A stretch of DNA of 64,000 bases from positions 2,048,856 to 2,112,855 of the forward strand of contig MNCI01027262.1 in NCBI GenBank assembly GCA_015680685.1, in the 5' to 3' direction. Under the pieces are notes generated by a model. It did no database searches and had not been told where the DNA came from. It was given only the letters and a program-made list of their open reading frames with translations. The DNA is from Gnetum montanum. Taxonomy: Eukaryota; Streptophyta; Gnetopsida; Gnetales; Gnetaceae. The first letter of the stretch is position 1, and each line of letters starts with the position of its first letter. Both the position numbers and the translations under genes were made by a program. This document shows, in pieces, positions 25,900 through 38,903 of this stretch.

Positions 25900-27619
25900 T
25901 TTTCTTTTGAGACATCATCCTATGATGAGTAGTGGGGTAATCATCCTTCACTACTTCCAATTCACAATTTGCCACTTTGATTTCTATAAAGCATCTTTAC
26001 AATCTGCAAGCTCTTTTCAATATAAAGCATATGTGGTTGCTACTTGATGTTCTAGCTCATTTCTTGGCCTACCTACTATTAAAATGGCCAAGTTAGCATA
26101 ACATCACTAGGGATGTCGAAAAGTGTTATCATGACTTTCCCATTCTGCAATAGTCTATTGATCACATCCTCATGATTAGTAGGAGTCATTGAGGTTTTGG
26201 CTAACATTTGAGCATCTCTGGCTCTAGTTAGATCCACTAGTGGTACAAAAAGTATATTGAAATACTCTTTGATAGGATTAGTGAGCACCTCTGCTACTCC
26301 TACTACATCTTGATGTTGCATTACCACTACTATGGCTCCCTCTTTGGTCTCTAGCACCAATTGGAACGATATAGCATTCCCATACATCTATTTTGATCAT
26401 TGCATCTCTCCTCCTAACTTTAATGACATTTGTTCACTTATTGAATCTACTGAAAGTGTGATTTAAACAAAACTATCAATAACTCCATAAATATTGGTTT
26501 CCTCCCTTGTTCCCCAGTTGATTGCTTTTGTAATTTGTTGTAGTTGACTCATTGACAATCTGTAATCTTGTGGTGACAATGGTGGAACTTGGTATTATTA
26601 TTGTTCTTGTTGTTGCTATTGTTGCTCTTTTTGTTGGATGCTAGAACCCACTTGTTATTGTTGCTCCTATTCTTGTTCTTTTTCTTGCTCCTCACCATGG
26701 TCTTTCCTTGGTGGTGCTAGTTTGAGCAACTTAACATATGAAGCATTTTGGGCCCTCTTGAGAATGTCATTGGTGTATCCTAAGATTCTGGATCACTTTC
26801 ATAGCTTCCTACTAAGGAAAGGAAATGGAAGTGTTGGTTTCTATACCTTCCTCTTTTTAAACTACCTTTGGATTTCCATAAAATAGATTTGTGCAAGGTT
26901 GACATTATATTTACCCATCAAGATTGCACTTTCTCTAACTGCATAAGTGGATAGTTGATTAAGTCTTTTTTTTTGGAATAGGAGATAAGCGCCAATTTTA
27001 AAATATATTCTTTCTTCCAAAATTATTTCATTATATGCCTTCTCTTCTTTGCCATAAACTTTTTTCAACCATATTTTTTTGGTTTTAGGTTTAGATTAGG
27101 TGGACAAATGTGCTACCCTTGCCCTTTTGTTGGGTATATTTAGAGCTTCTATAATTGCCTTGATTGATAATGAAACTAAGATTCCTCCAATGTTGATTGT
27201 AGTTCTCTCTTCCTTGTTGTGCCAAAACTAATAAGTTTCTCCAAGGTACCATTTTCCATTCTATGGCATTATTGGCCATAGTAGTGATGCTTGCAGTTGT
27301 GTCCTTACCACTTCAGGAAAAAATTTCATGTATGGGCCAAATTTCATCTCCAAAATGACTATGGTTACAATCGATCTTTCTTGTATGGCTTGGAGATAGT
27401 CTTGTAACAACGTGGGGCATAGTCTTGGCATTTTTGGTTCTTCTACCTCTCTTATTCCTATTGTCCTGTAGTCGGGGTGTCTTGATGAATGCTAAATTAT
27501 TGAGCCTCCTGCTCCTCATGTTTTGATTCTTGTCCTTTAGTTTGGCCTGTACCTTGGCCTCTTGGTCATTTGCTTACTTCTTGTGAGGGTCCTCCTTATG
27601 CTCCTCTCTTTGGGGCCAT
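25900..27619 (-). pseudogene. aORF remnant of C2
   Basis: The ATG at 27619 (minus) begins MAP like C1. The readable frame 26079-26387 includes VLTNPIKEYFNILFVP and TNHEDVINRLLQNGKVM, matching 199-399 of C1 and 54.3-54.6 kb of E. Pieces at 25900-26095 match the coiled-coil end of E. Stops and the internal deletion make it non-functional. Confidence 0.6.
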
Positions 27620-28170
27620 ATGCAATCATTAAATAATTAGGAATCATTAGCAGGTGTTCTCTAATTTTTATAACTCCCTTCCTTTCTCATACTTTTAGTT
27701 AGATCAAATTCTTAGTTACTAGGATTATAGAGTTAGAAACCTTTTGCAAAAAGTTATTCCATAAGTGTTAATTCAATTATAATCCTTCATAATTGTTCAT
27801 TTTGTCCTTATATATGGCTTATATTGATGGTTATGGTTCCTTAAGAGCATTATTTGGGTGTTCAGGCATTAATATGTTGGATAATTCCTTAAACATTTTA
27901 ACTTTCACTTCATACTTACCCTCAAAATACTTTCCAAGCATTAGAATGCTTTAAAAAATTGGCTCAAAATTTCCTCATTAGTACCCTCCCACAACTAAGA
28001 TGAGCACTCCATAATCAAATAGGTTCAAAAAGCATGAACATCAGAGTGATAATGATCAAATTAGAACTTTGGAAAGCTAGGAGGTTAGAGCTTTGATCAA
28101 AGAACAAAATTTGAAAAACTCTCCCTTGTGTGGAATGAAAAATGATGAAAATTTTTTCCAAGTGTTTGCC

Positions 28171-28253
28171 TATATATAGATTTTGTGGGACCTGATATTA
28201 AGGACCTAACATGAAGGATCCAATATCAATGCAAACCTAATATCAAAGCCCTA
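28171..28253 (-). promoter_or_regulatory. Internal GATATC-array promoter of C2
   Basis: Boxes or decayed boxes lie at 28194, 28208, 28222 and 28239 (steps 14, 14, 17), with TATATATA at 28171-28178, 21 bp from the start of the proximal box. The geometry is identical to C1, as expected for a duplicate. Confidence 0.55.
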
Positions 28254-28550
28254 TGAATTTTACTTTTCATGAGGGTCTAATGGGTAAATTTGATTCTATT
28301 GAATGTTTGAAAGGTTTTAAGGTTTCTCAGAGGGTTTAGATGATAGGAATATGCATATTTTTGGTCAAAACTTTATCATTGTAAGTTCATAGAAAAGGAA
28401 TCTTAGGCTATAAAAGTTCATTAGATAGGTAACATGTGTAATGAATTCATATTTTTTAGAATAGATAGTGTGAATGATATGGGAACTGTTTATTTATGTT
28501 TGGAAGGTTAAAGATGATGTGGAATTACTTGGTAGGTATAAGATACAATA

Positions 28551-28607
28551 GTTATACAAGTGGATCCTCCCCAAAGCAGGCTCCAGCCCTTAATGTCATT
28601 GTATAAC
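28551..28607 (-). other. Conserved spacer hairpin of C2
   Basis: GTTATACAAG (28551-28560) can pair with ATTGTATAAC (28598-28607) at 9 of 10 positions, around a 37-nt loop. The conserved TAGATCTACAAGGAT block of the same spacer is at 29140-29180. Confidence 0.5.
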
Positions 28608-29893
28608 CATGCCTAGAGGTGTCCTTAGGCACTTAACGAGTTGAATGCAACATATACCTATTTAGCAAAAACACACATGTTAGTATCATCAAATTGGAAA
28701 AATAACACTATGTTACACAACCACAAGTTATGACTATTCAAATAGTAAGATGAGATCGACTTAGAAGGGATTGCAAAAATCAAAACGTTAGGTATCTTAC
28801 CATAGGCATAATGAATTCTTGTGTTTTATTAATGGTTAAACTAATCACTAGCCTTTCTGTCCAAGAATCAAACCAAGTCCATACCACATTCTAGTGACAT
28901 TGCATCATTTAATCTCTTGGAATTATAATCATAAGACTATCAATGTTGCAAGGAATATTGTCACTTAGCGTATTGTCCAAAGGAGGATTTTTACTCACAG
29001 CACTCTATTTTATTTTAGATCTTTAAGAAGCCACCTACCTTCAAGCATGGGTAACATGTCTTTCCAGTGGGACCCCCAGAAATTTATTCTATGCTCTTTT
29101 TTTTATTATTTGTATTAACCATTTAAGGTAGCACTTATTTTACTCTCACTTCCATTTTTCATTAGATCTACAAGGATATAATACAACCTTAGCAACATGA
29201 TAGAACTCACAACAGTCATCCAAAAGAATCCATAAGTCCCCTTGATGTCACACCCTTTACATTCCCTCTTGGTTCTTCACTTTTTTATTTCAGGCATAAT
29301 GATTACAAGTTTATTCTTAGTTGTATGATGGAAGAGAATATCATTATGTCCATGGTAAAAACTTCTTATTGATAGAATGGATGGATGGATGATGTGGGCA
29401 CACTATTCAAGTAATCAATCCCTTATGAGTTGATAACATAGAGAAATCTTCACCTTATTGAACTACATCTTTCCTTCATTTGTAATGTGTCTTATTAACG
29501 ATCAAAAATTATGTACAAAAGATTTGAAAATAAAGTATGAAAGAAATGAACAAAATAGTGTGAATTATGAAAGGGTATAAAGAATGAAAGTATTAAAGAA
29601 TGGGAAGAATTATATTAAATAATTAGGAAAAGTAAAAAGAATTGTAAAATAAAAAAAATGGAAAATCATTTATTAATTTCCAAATTAGGATAAGGCATCT
29701 TTCCCATGACTAAACTCATGAGCGAGTGTTCAAAAGATGCTCCTTAGATCTTCTAGATCATACACTCTAAGTCATTCATGTACCATCTTTAAGATTTAGC
29801 TTTTTAGTTATTGTCCCAGGTGATCTTGATCGTAGTTGAGTTTTGATCATCTAAATCCTTTTTTTCCCTTATTGATGTATGATTATGAGTTAT

Positions 29894-30722
29894 TGATGAG
29901 CCGTGATATTGGGGCCGCGATATCAAGTCCGCGATATTGGATCTTGCCATGCAATATCAGACATCCAATATCAAGACCTGTCTCATTGCCTATAAATAAG
30001 AGGTGGGCACACTTGGTTTGGCAGTTAGTTCTTAGTCCCTTACCCAAAATCTTGCAGTTTCTCCCTCTCAGAGTTAGAATTATTTCTAAGTGCCCACAGT
30101 AGAAGTCATAAAGCGAAAGGATCTTTATTCGAGCATTGTGTACCTAAGCACACCTTGTGTCTGAAAATAAAGATGAACTTTTTGATCAACCTTGCAGCAT
30201 TCAGAATAGCTTATCTCTCGCTCTTAATGTTATTTACAGTTCTTTAATACTTTCATTAGTTAATTAATGTTTCTTTTATTGATTCGTTAATTCACAAGTA
30301 AGCACACTTAGTACGACCACTTAGAGCATGCATGAAACACTTGGTAACCTAGTAACGATTAGCTTTTGGTAATCCCAGTAGTGTTGCACTAGTTCAAGAT
30401 GTATATGAATAGTGGGAACAAATGCTAGTGTTAAGACTAGTTAGGACCTAGCTGATTAGTTAATTTAAATTAGTTATTTAATTAATTCACTTCTTCCCTC
30501 TTTAGCACTAGGACATAAAACATAAAAAACATAAAAATCATATACCTCAAGTTTACCTTACCATACAATCATTCCATACAAGTAAGCTTGGGAAGACAAT
30601 GATCGCCTAACCCATCCTTGTTCTATGAAGGCACATAAGCACTTAGTCCTTGGAGTTTGACTGGATCGAGTGTAATGCTCGTATTCATATGGTTGAGCAT
30701 AGGGGTACCTCACCGCTCATCA
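29894..30722 (+). repeat. 5' LTR of element D
   Basis: Starts TGATGAGCC and ends CGCTCATCA. Boxes lie at 29905, 29919, 29933, 29953 and 29967 (steps 14, 14, 20, 14), with an extra half-step box at 29960. TATAAATA is at 29991, 24 bp after the start of the last box. Confidence 0.92.
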
Positions 30723-30723
30723 T

Positions 30724-30741
30724 TGGCATTGTTGCTGGGGA
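30724..30741 (+). other. Primer binding site of element D
   Basis: TGGCATTGTTGCTGGGGA differs from the tRNA-Asp-type site (TGGCGCCGTTGCCGGGGA, recalled) at four positions, all C-to-T or G-to-A. Confidence 0.75.
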
Positions 30742-30859
30742 CTATGTTGTTTGTGTGCTAAGTAGAACTTAGGAATCTTCCCATCATTAGAATGAACCCT
30801 AGGGTTAGTTGTTTTAAAATCATCCAAAGAGAAGAGTATTGCACACTGAAGAATTAATC

Positions 30860-33800
30860 ATGTCTCCTTCTTCTTATGAGTTGTTTCACTACCTAGGTTT
30901 GACACAATGAACAATCGAAGGCATAGTACACATGATGACTCGCCAATATCCCAACAATTTCATGTGGTATACGTTCATCCTGATGAGTATATACCAAACT
31001 TTACCTTTATCATCCACTAGGATGAACAACTACATTGGTGTGATTTAGAAGGTAACATAGTGTTACCTCCTAATAGTTTAGTCGAGAGAGTATCAACCCA
31101 CAGAGGTACAACGTTAAAAATACTTACAACAAGAGAGACATCATAAATCTATGAAGAGGAAGTGGTCTCAGGACGTCCCATATGTCCTAAGTGAAAATGA
31201 GGGTGGTGAACTTGCCTTAGGAGATCTTCCACAAAATGTTGTTCCTTTCGTTGACTTTGGTTAAGGGCTTATGTATCAAAATCTTCACTTAACTATTCAT
31301 AACTTGGATTCTAGTACCGACGGACACAAAGGATCTAAAAAAAGAACACGAACACATGACAAAGATGGACATTCTGATTGGAACTACGATCATGGCCACG
31401 ACCACTGAAGAGAAGGTAGCAAACACCATCATGGTGACGGTCCTCCTTTCTCTTCACCTTCATCATCTCCTTCCCCCTCTCCTTCAGGATCAAAACGTAG
31501 TCGCAGAGGAAAAGACATTAAGGAGAATGGTAGGCAAAATAGGAATAATAGACAAAATAGTCGAGAAAGGGGACAAAGGCATTCTAGAGAAACACACTGT
31601 GAAAGGAGGAAGAGTAGGGAATAGCATAGGCATCATAGACACCATAGATAACACGATCACGATGAACCCCTACTCATTACTTGAAGTATGCTAGATATAA
31701 CTAAGGTTGTTAGAATCCCAACAAGGCACCAAAAAGATAGCAGGTTCAAAAGATTGGACATGAAAAATATTCCATGATTTGAAGGGGATATAACGTTGAT
31801 TCTCAAAATCATTTGCAAGCATTTCAAGATGCATGTGCCTTACAAAACATAGAAAATGAGTGGCAAAGACTTAAGTTGTTTCCATGGACACTGATCAAGG
31901 AAGCGGAAAGCTGGTACCGGTACTTAGATTTGAAATCCATTCACTGATGGAATACCATGTTAGAACTATTTAATGATAAGTATCAAATGTACTCCCAAGT
32001 GTCCAACTTACGAAAGAAAATGCAAGGATGGAAATAAGGAGGACATGAACCCTTGGATGGTACCATGGATCAATATTATGCATTATTACATCATTTCCCT
32101 AGCCATGGTTACTCATAGAGGGAAAAACTGCGTCATCTTGTAGATGGACTTAAGCATGAAACATGAAGAACGCTTGGGACTTATGCCTAAGGAAGACTAT
32201 CCGAGCTTAGAGCCCATCAAGTACAAAAATTGTTGGAGTAAGTTGCCAAGGAGGATGGAGAGTTAAGGAAAAGAGAGAGTGTAAAGGAATACAATAGAGA
32301 TCATTCCCTCCAAAAGAAGGGAGTTAGATTTTGTGAGGATGAAGAAGAGTCACCACTTGAAGAGATGATGAATAGGAAAACTTTGCCCATTCAAAAATTT
32401 GCATCAAAAGTATCGGCAAAGGTGGACCAAATGTGGGACTCCCTAGATAATAGATTTCAAACCTTCTTCAAAATATTAGAGGAGTCTAGGGAACCAGGTA
32501 GTGACTAAGAAAGGAGAAAAAAGATAGAAACTAAATATGCACATAACAAAGGTAAGGGTAAAACTACCATCATTGAAGAGGCTGTGGATTCAGATACAAA
32601 TAATGATGGTGAATGCGAGATATGTTAATATGACCATCCTAAGGGATGTTTCCTAGTAATCTCACATCTGTAGGAGTCTAGGGTGTATTACTAAACCCAT
32701 GATTAAACAGACGGAAAATACATCAAAGTTTGCCTTATCCTCAAGGTAGCCAAAGATAGTTTCACCAACCCTAGACGTATTATCCAGGTGGAACTCCACC
32801 ACAACCAAATGAATAGTATCAATAGTGGCAACACCCACAATCATGGGGAATTCCACCACCATGTTAATAGTACCCTTACCATCTACTTGACTTGTATGGA
32901 TACTACATGCAACAACCAATCTCTCCACGTGACTCTACTAGTCACATTACTCCTCAGTCTTACTACCAATCCCACGAGTACTATAGAACTCCTTCTCCTA
33001 GAGGAGAGCTTTCACGAACATACTATCCTTTTCATCCAACTACACATCTTCCACCCTTAGCTCCATTACCACTTTCTCTAGCTATGTAGGGTGAGCTTCC
33101 TATCTAGTCGCAGCAACGTAACACTACAAGGATTGTCAACTCTCAACCTACTATTGGTTCAGATAATCCCATAAAGAAGATACCTTTTTTTAGAACCAAT
33201 AGTCCAACTAAGTTCTTGCAACCACAAGCGACAAATTCTCCAAATGCCTCACCTCCATTTGAATCTTCGGAGCTTCCTTTGAACCAAAGACCACACTTAA
33301 TGCACATGGTCATGTTAACTCATGCAATTACCGATTGGATTAAAGCTGGTCATCGTCCTAGGAAATTCTCTAATCCTGAAAGTCCTTTTAGATATTTGCA
33401 AATTGATGGGAATGAACCTTGCAAGGCTCTTTTGGATTTAGGTTTTGGTGTTAACTTAATCTCTCAAGAAATGTACAAAGCTTGGAACTTGCCTCCACTA
33501 AAAAAGAGTAACATATGTTTAGAGTTGGTCGACTAGTCCACCACTATCCCATTAGGACTAGTGAAGGACATTGTCACCACTATTTTTGGGTGGTCGTATC
33601 TAGCCAATTTCCTAGTGATTCAAGTCAAAAACTATAAGGGGGACTTCCCAATCATAATGGGAAGAGCATAGCTAAGCACAATTGACATGCACCTAGGAAT
33701 ACATGATCTTTCCCTAGATATATCAAAGGAAAATACATTTGGAAAGATCAAGAAGAAGAAAGTTCCATTCATTGCATATAGTGACACAGGGTGTAATTGC

Positions 33801-36800
33801 GTGCAAAAGTCCTGGTTTGTACAACGTTTAACATTGCCTACATGCAATGAGTACGCACTAATAACTAACATACAAAGATGCTTATATGCAGCAGCCATAA
33901 GATAGGAAGGCACCCAGTGGCTAATAGCTAACCAAGAAAATGATTTAACTATATGCATAGAACCAATTGAGAGCTTGACTTGCACCTACATTAATAGCAT
34001 ATATACATTAGAGTAATTCCATCACAAACTTCCAAGTCTTGACATTGAAAATATCAATTGGGTAAAGTTGAAAATCCCTGACGAGTTCAAGCAAAAGCCC
34101 CTTGATTTAAAATCGTTGCCCACTGGTATGGAGTATACATTTCTCAAAAATGGAAAATTGGTAATCATTAATGCTAAGCTTTCTCCTCAATAAAAAGCAA
34201 GACTACTAAAAATGGTAAATAAATGGTTGAAAGCCTTTGCTTGGTCATATCCCGAATTAACTGGAATAGATCCTAGGATATGCCAACATAAAATTTACAC
34301 TGACCCCTCCATGAAACCTCGACGACAACCATAGAGGCGACTAAACGCAACGCTTAAGCAAGTGGTTAAAGAAGAAATTGAAAAACTTCTAAAAGCTAGG
34401 TTCATTTATTCCATTACTGATAGTGAATGGGTTAGTCTATTAGTCATTGTGCCCAAAAAGGGAGGTAAATGAAGGGTGTGTATAGACTTTAGTCTACTGA
34501 ACATGGCAACATTTAAAGATCACTTCCCATTGCCATTCGTCGAACAAGTCTTAGATACCATTGTAGGGCATTACTACTATAGTTTTTTGGATGGCTACAG
34601 TAGATATAATCAAATTCAAATAACACCATAAGACTAAGCTAAGACTATGTTCACAAGTCCTTAGGGGAAATTTGCATATAAGTAGATGTTGTTTGTCATG
34701 TGTAATATCCAAGCAACGTTTCAACATTTGGTTCTAACTATTTTTTAGTAGCAAATAGGAAACGGTGTAAAGGTCTTTATGGATGATTTCTCCACCTATG
34801 GAGTGGAATTTAAACAAGCATTGGACCGATTAGAGGAAGTACTGAAACGATGTGTAGAAACCAACTTAAGGCTCAATTGGCAAAAAAGCCATTTAATGGT
34901 CCAAGAAGGCATTGTATTAGGGCATAAGATTTCACAAACAGGGATAGAAGTAGATCCTAAAAAGATTAAGGTCATCCAAGGAATCACTCAACAGCCTAAA
35001 ACTATAAAAGAAATCTGATCATTTCTTGGACATACTAGTGATTATAGACGCTTCATTGAAAACTTTTCAAGGATTGCAAAACCTTTGGTAGAACTAACGA
35101 AGAAGGACATACCTTTTGAATGGACTAAGGAATGTGAGCTAACCTTCCAAACCTTAAAACATAAGCTTGTAGAAACACCTATTGTACAAGCTCCTAACTG
35201 GTCCATACCATTCCACATAATGACTGACGCATCCAACTTTGCCTTAGAAGCTATACTTACACAATTAGATGAACAAAAATGTCCCTATTACATCCACTGT
35301 GCAAGTCGAAGTATCGCTGGTGCACAACTCAATTACACCACAACAGAAAAAGAGTTAATGGTTATGGTGTTTGCACTAGAAAAATTTAGGCACTATGTAT
35401 TGGGCTATAAGATATTTGTACATAAGAATCATAGTGCAATTCGGTTCCTAATGAATAAAAAAATAGTGAGCTCTCGCATCATACAATGGCTAGTGATCTT
35501 AAAAGAGTTCAATATTATGATGATCGATCATAAATGCACTGAGAATGTTGTTGATGATCATTTATCTCAGTTGCAATGGGACAACAAAGAGGATGAATAT
35601 CCAATTTTTGACCATTTCCTTGATGAACTCCTCTTTGCAGGTGTGATAAAAAATCACATACTGATTGATACAAATTGGTATAGTAGCATTCTCACTTATT
35701 TGCTTACACAAGAAACACCACAAGGGTTAGATGTTAAAAGGAAATAACAATTTCTTCGCCGAGCCAAATATTTCATGGAAATCAACAAACACCTATAAGA
35801 TATGTCCCGATGGCTTGGTACGATGGTGTGTTTCCAATGTAGATCAATTAAGAGTTCTCCAAGATGCTCATGAGGGCCCTTGTAGGGATCATTACGTAGG
35901 GAGATTAACTACCATAAAAATCTTTCTTGCAAGATATTATTGGCCTACATTGTTTTGGCATGCTCATCATTTCATCTAATCATGTGAGTGCTACCAACAT
36001 GATGGGAGAATGACTACTAGAATGGAGGGTCTGCAATAATGAATTCAACCTTTAGAACCCTTGGACATATGGGGAATTGATTTTATGGGGCCTATTACAC
36101 TAATGTCCAATGGAAAATCCTACATTGTTGTTACTGTTGACTATTTTACCAAGTGGGCAGAAGCAACTGTTGTTACAAACTGTACATCATCTACTATTGC
36201 ATGATTTTTTCAACAACAAATTGTAAACAGGTTCGGCATGCCTCATGCACTTATTTCTAACAATGGTGCACACTTTACAAGTTCGAATTTTTGAAAGTTA
36301 ATACAACGCTTAGGAGTTGAGCACAAATTGACTACACCATATCATCCTCAAGTGAATGGTCAAGTTGAGGTCACTAATAGAGAGATCACAAAAATATTGA
36401 CATGAACCATTAGCAAGTATAGGTGAGATTGGAGCACTAAACTGAACAATGCTCTCTAGGCGTACAGCTCCACATGGAAACCCCCTATAGGCTACTCTCC
36501 CTATGAGTTAGTGTATGGTAAACCTCCAATGCTTCCTATTCAAGCAGAGCTCCGTACACTATTCACAACATGTGACCTTAACCTTGATCTCAATCTAGCA
36601 CAAAAAGAATGGTTAATGAACCTTAACTTGCTAGATGAGAATCGACTAGCCACCCTATCATCCAATGAACTGGATATGGCCTTTAACAAATAATGTCATG
36701 ACCTAAGGATTAGGAAAGTTAAATACCAACCGGGAGATAAGGTTCTTTATTAGAACCCCACACATGTACCCCAATGAAATAAATTTCAAACACTATGGGA

Positions 36801-36920
36801 ATGACCTTATATTATTCATGAAACTCTTCCTTCAAGGGCCATGATGATCTACAAACCTGAAAGCCTGAATAAGATGTTATTGGTCAACATCTAGCAAACC
36901 AAACCCTTTCATGAGCCTAA
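30860..36920 (+). pseudogene. Decayed gag-pol of element D (best-preserved pol in the window)
   Basis: Gag starts near 30860. It has an N-terminal poly-Ser/Pro stretch followed by an Arg/Ser/His-rich segment (about 31388-31680), the gag core (about 31813-32280) and a knuckle-like C-E-I-C-stop-Y-D-H-P-K-G-C (32614-32650). Protease shows LLDLGFGVNLIS (about 33430). RT is about 34360-35020 with SFLDGYSRYNQI and FMDD (34776-34787). A clean 220-codon frame (35085-35747) holds the RT connection and RNase H (MTDASNFAL, YTTTEKEL). Integrase is about 35860-36760, with IDFMGP, Asn in place of the second catalytic Asp (36259-36261) and VEVTNRE. RNase H and integrase are in different frames, with a shift near 35740. 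In-frame stops occur throughout. Confidence 0.88.
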
Positions 36921-38903
36921 AACATCCAGTACTAATACTACCTCTGTTGGTGGACAACCTTGCTCATTATTTCAGATCTCCTTCTTCCAACTCAGTCATG
37001 TGGGAGATGGCCACCAATGCTAACCATTCTAAGCTCTCAATTCCTTTGCTTTTTTTTTGTTTTACACATTGTTAATCTTTACTTATTTTTGTTTTACACC
37101 ATCATTAAAATTTTTACTATTTCTTTTTTTGATTTATTCTTATTCATCACATAATAAGTGCTCACGATGGTGGGTTGTATTATAATAAGTGTTGATTCCT
37201 AATGTTTGGTTTTTACCTTTGACTTTCAATGTTGATGCTAACATATGGTTTCTTTTGATAAAATAGGCAATGAGTCCATGTCACCAAATCATCCATGCAA
37301 CTCTATGGTCTCCCTTGTTTTGGAAATGTACTGTCCCTTTTCTAAGAAAACTTATTAATGAATTGGTGTGTTAGTACTCTTCAAACCAAGGAAAGATTCA
37401 AATGGATAGATAAGGGTGTGATCTCAAGGGGATTCAATGCATTTGTGCTAGCTATTCTCTTGGGTACTTGGATTTTTTTCATAGGTTTTCCACCATCCTG
37501 CTCTTGACCAAACATCAAGAAGTTGACTAAATCAAATAAGTCTTTGCATGGTGTGGTTCTCACATTCAAATAAAAAAACTGGTGAGAATTCAAAGTACAC
37601 CCCTTAGACCTGATAAAGAAACATGGGCTACAAGCACTAGTTATGGCACTAGAAAGACATGTTACCCATGCTTGAAGGTTCCCTCTAACTAAGGCCCTTT
37701 CTCACTTCCTGCTTCTTCTCTTGTTGGGATGGTGGTGGCTTTGTGGACACATTCTTGTTACTTCAGAAGGATGGGTTGGTCAAGTGTGTTGATGTAAGGT
37801 CACTGGATGTGGATAGTTGAATCTAGATTTGGACAGAATTTTATTAAGTCACCTTAACCACATATTACACAAGGGACTTTACAACACCTTAATTTTAGGA
37901 CTCCATCCCATTTTCTTCTCTCTTTCCGTATTACTTTCCACATTCCACCTCATTGCTAGTTTTATGATGAGTCTATATCTTGGTTGACGTATTGTTAGTC
38001 TTCAATAAAACATTTGTTGGTAAGTTCTTAACCATTATTTCCATATGTCATTCCGAGAGCCTACGAACTCTTTGGTTTATAAGTTTCTTAGGGCATTCAG
38101 GGCATGAGCCTACTTTGGGAAGGACCCACTAGCATTCCTTTTTGGTGCAATTGTTAAGCTCTTTCCCTTCAACATTTCTTGCAATCAACTATTTCTCATT
38201 CACCCTTCAATGACATCCATTTTTACTTTTGTTTTATTGGCTTCACCATTGTTGTTTCTCTTATCCTTCTTGTTCTTTAAATTTTTCCATCCTATTGCTA
38301 CCAAAGGTTCGGTTTTAGTCATGGGGGCCCTATCACAATTTTTTCCATTCCATAATTATCTTACCCCTACACCTTGGGTAGTTATCAGTCATAAACCTCT
38401 AACCTAGTATCTACCATATCGACAACCTAACCAATTTGCTTTATATCGAGCCAAGGTATCAGCTGCATTAGGTTTTATCTACCCTTGCTAATCTGTGAGT
38501 GTGTTGTGTCTGCAAATGGCAATTACATGAATAATGGACTAGGATAAGAGGAAGCACTCAGGATGGACTGGAGCTAGAGCGTTTACGCAAGAAAAAAGTT
38601 TGGAAATGTGGCTATGGATTAACAATGGTGTGCACAATTTCGATATCTACAGCAATGCACCTCATTTTCTCTTTCTCTCTCTCTCTTCAAGCTATCAAAT
38701 GAGGGTCTGGATGTCATCTATGTACAGTGTTCACCATAATGGGCATGAACACCAATGTTGTAATATATTTGTCAATTTGTTCCCTCGACACTTTGAGTCT
38801 ATCATCCCATGTCATTGTTAGTTGTCATTTAGTCAATAATCCCATACCTTCCCAATATTTTGTAAGGAACTTGAGGATAATTTTTTATTCAATCATGGGG
38901 GTA
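36921..38903 (+). other. 3' non-coding spacer and polypurine tract of element D
   Basis: About 1.95 kb without a convincing ORF, colinear with element A 20.1-22.0 kb. It ends in the purine-rich AATCATGGGGGTA (38891-38903), which abuts the LTR. Confidence 0.65.

Larger units (their letters stand above)
25900..29893 (-). mobile_element. C2 (left part): truncated aORF-bearing element, copy 2
   Basis: Colinear with C1 (about 200-4016). In minus order it carries spacer, internal promoter and aORF. Element D interrupts it at 29893/29894; the other part resumes at 39748. Compared with E, its aORF has an internal deletion near 26095, where coding sequence equivalent to about 53.55 kb is joined to that equivalent to about 54.32 kb. 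Confidence 0.7.

Noticed and set aside
32788-33060. 90-codon His/Asn-rich frame in D
   Set aside because: Alternative-frame reading of the gag C-terminal region.
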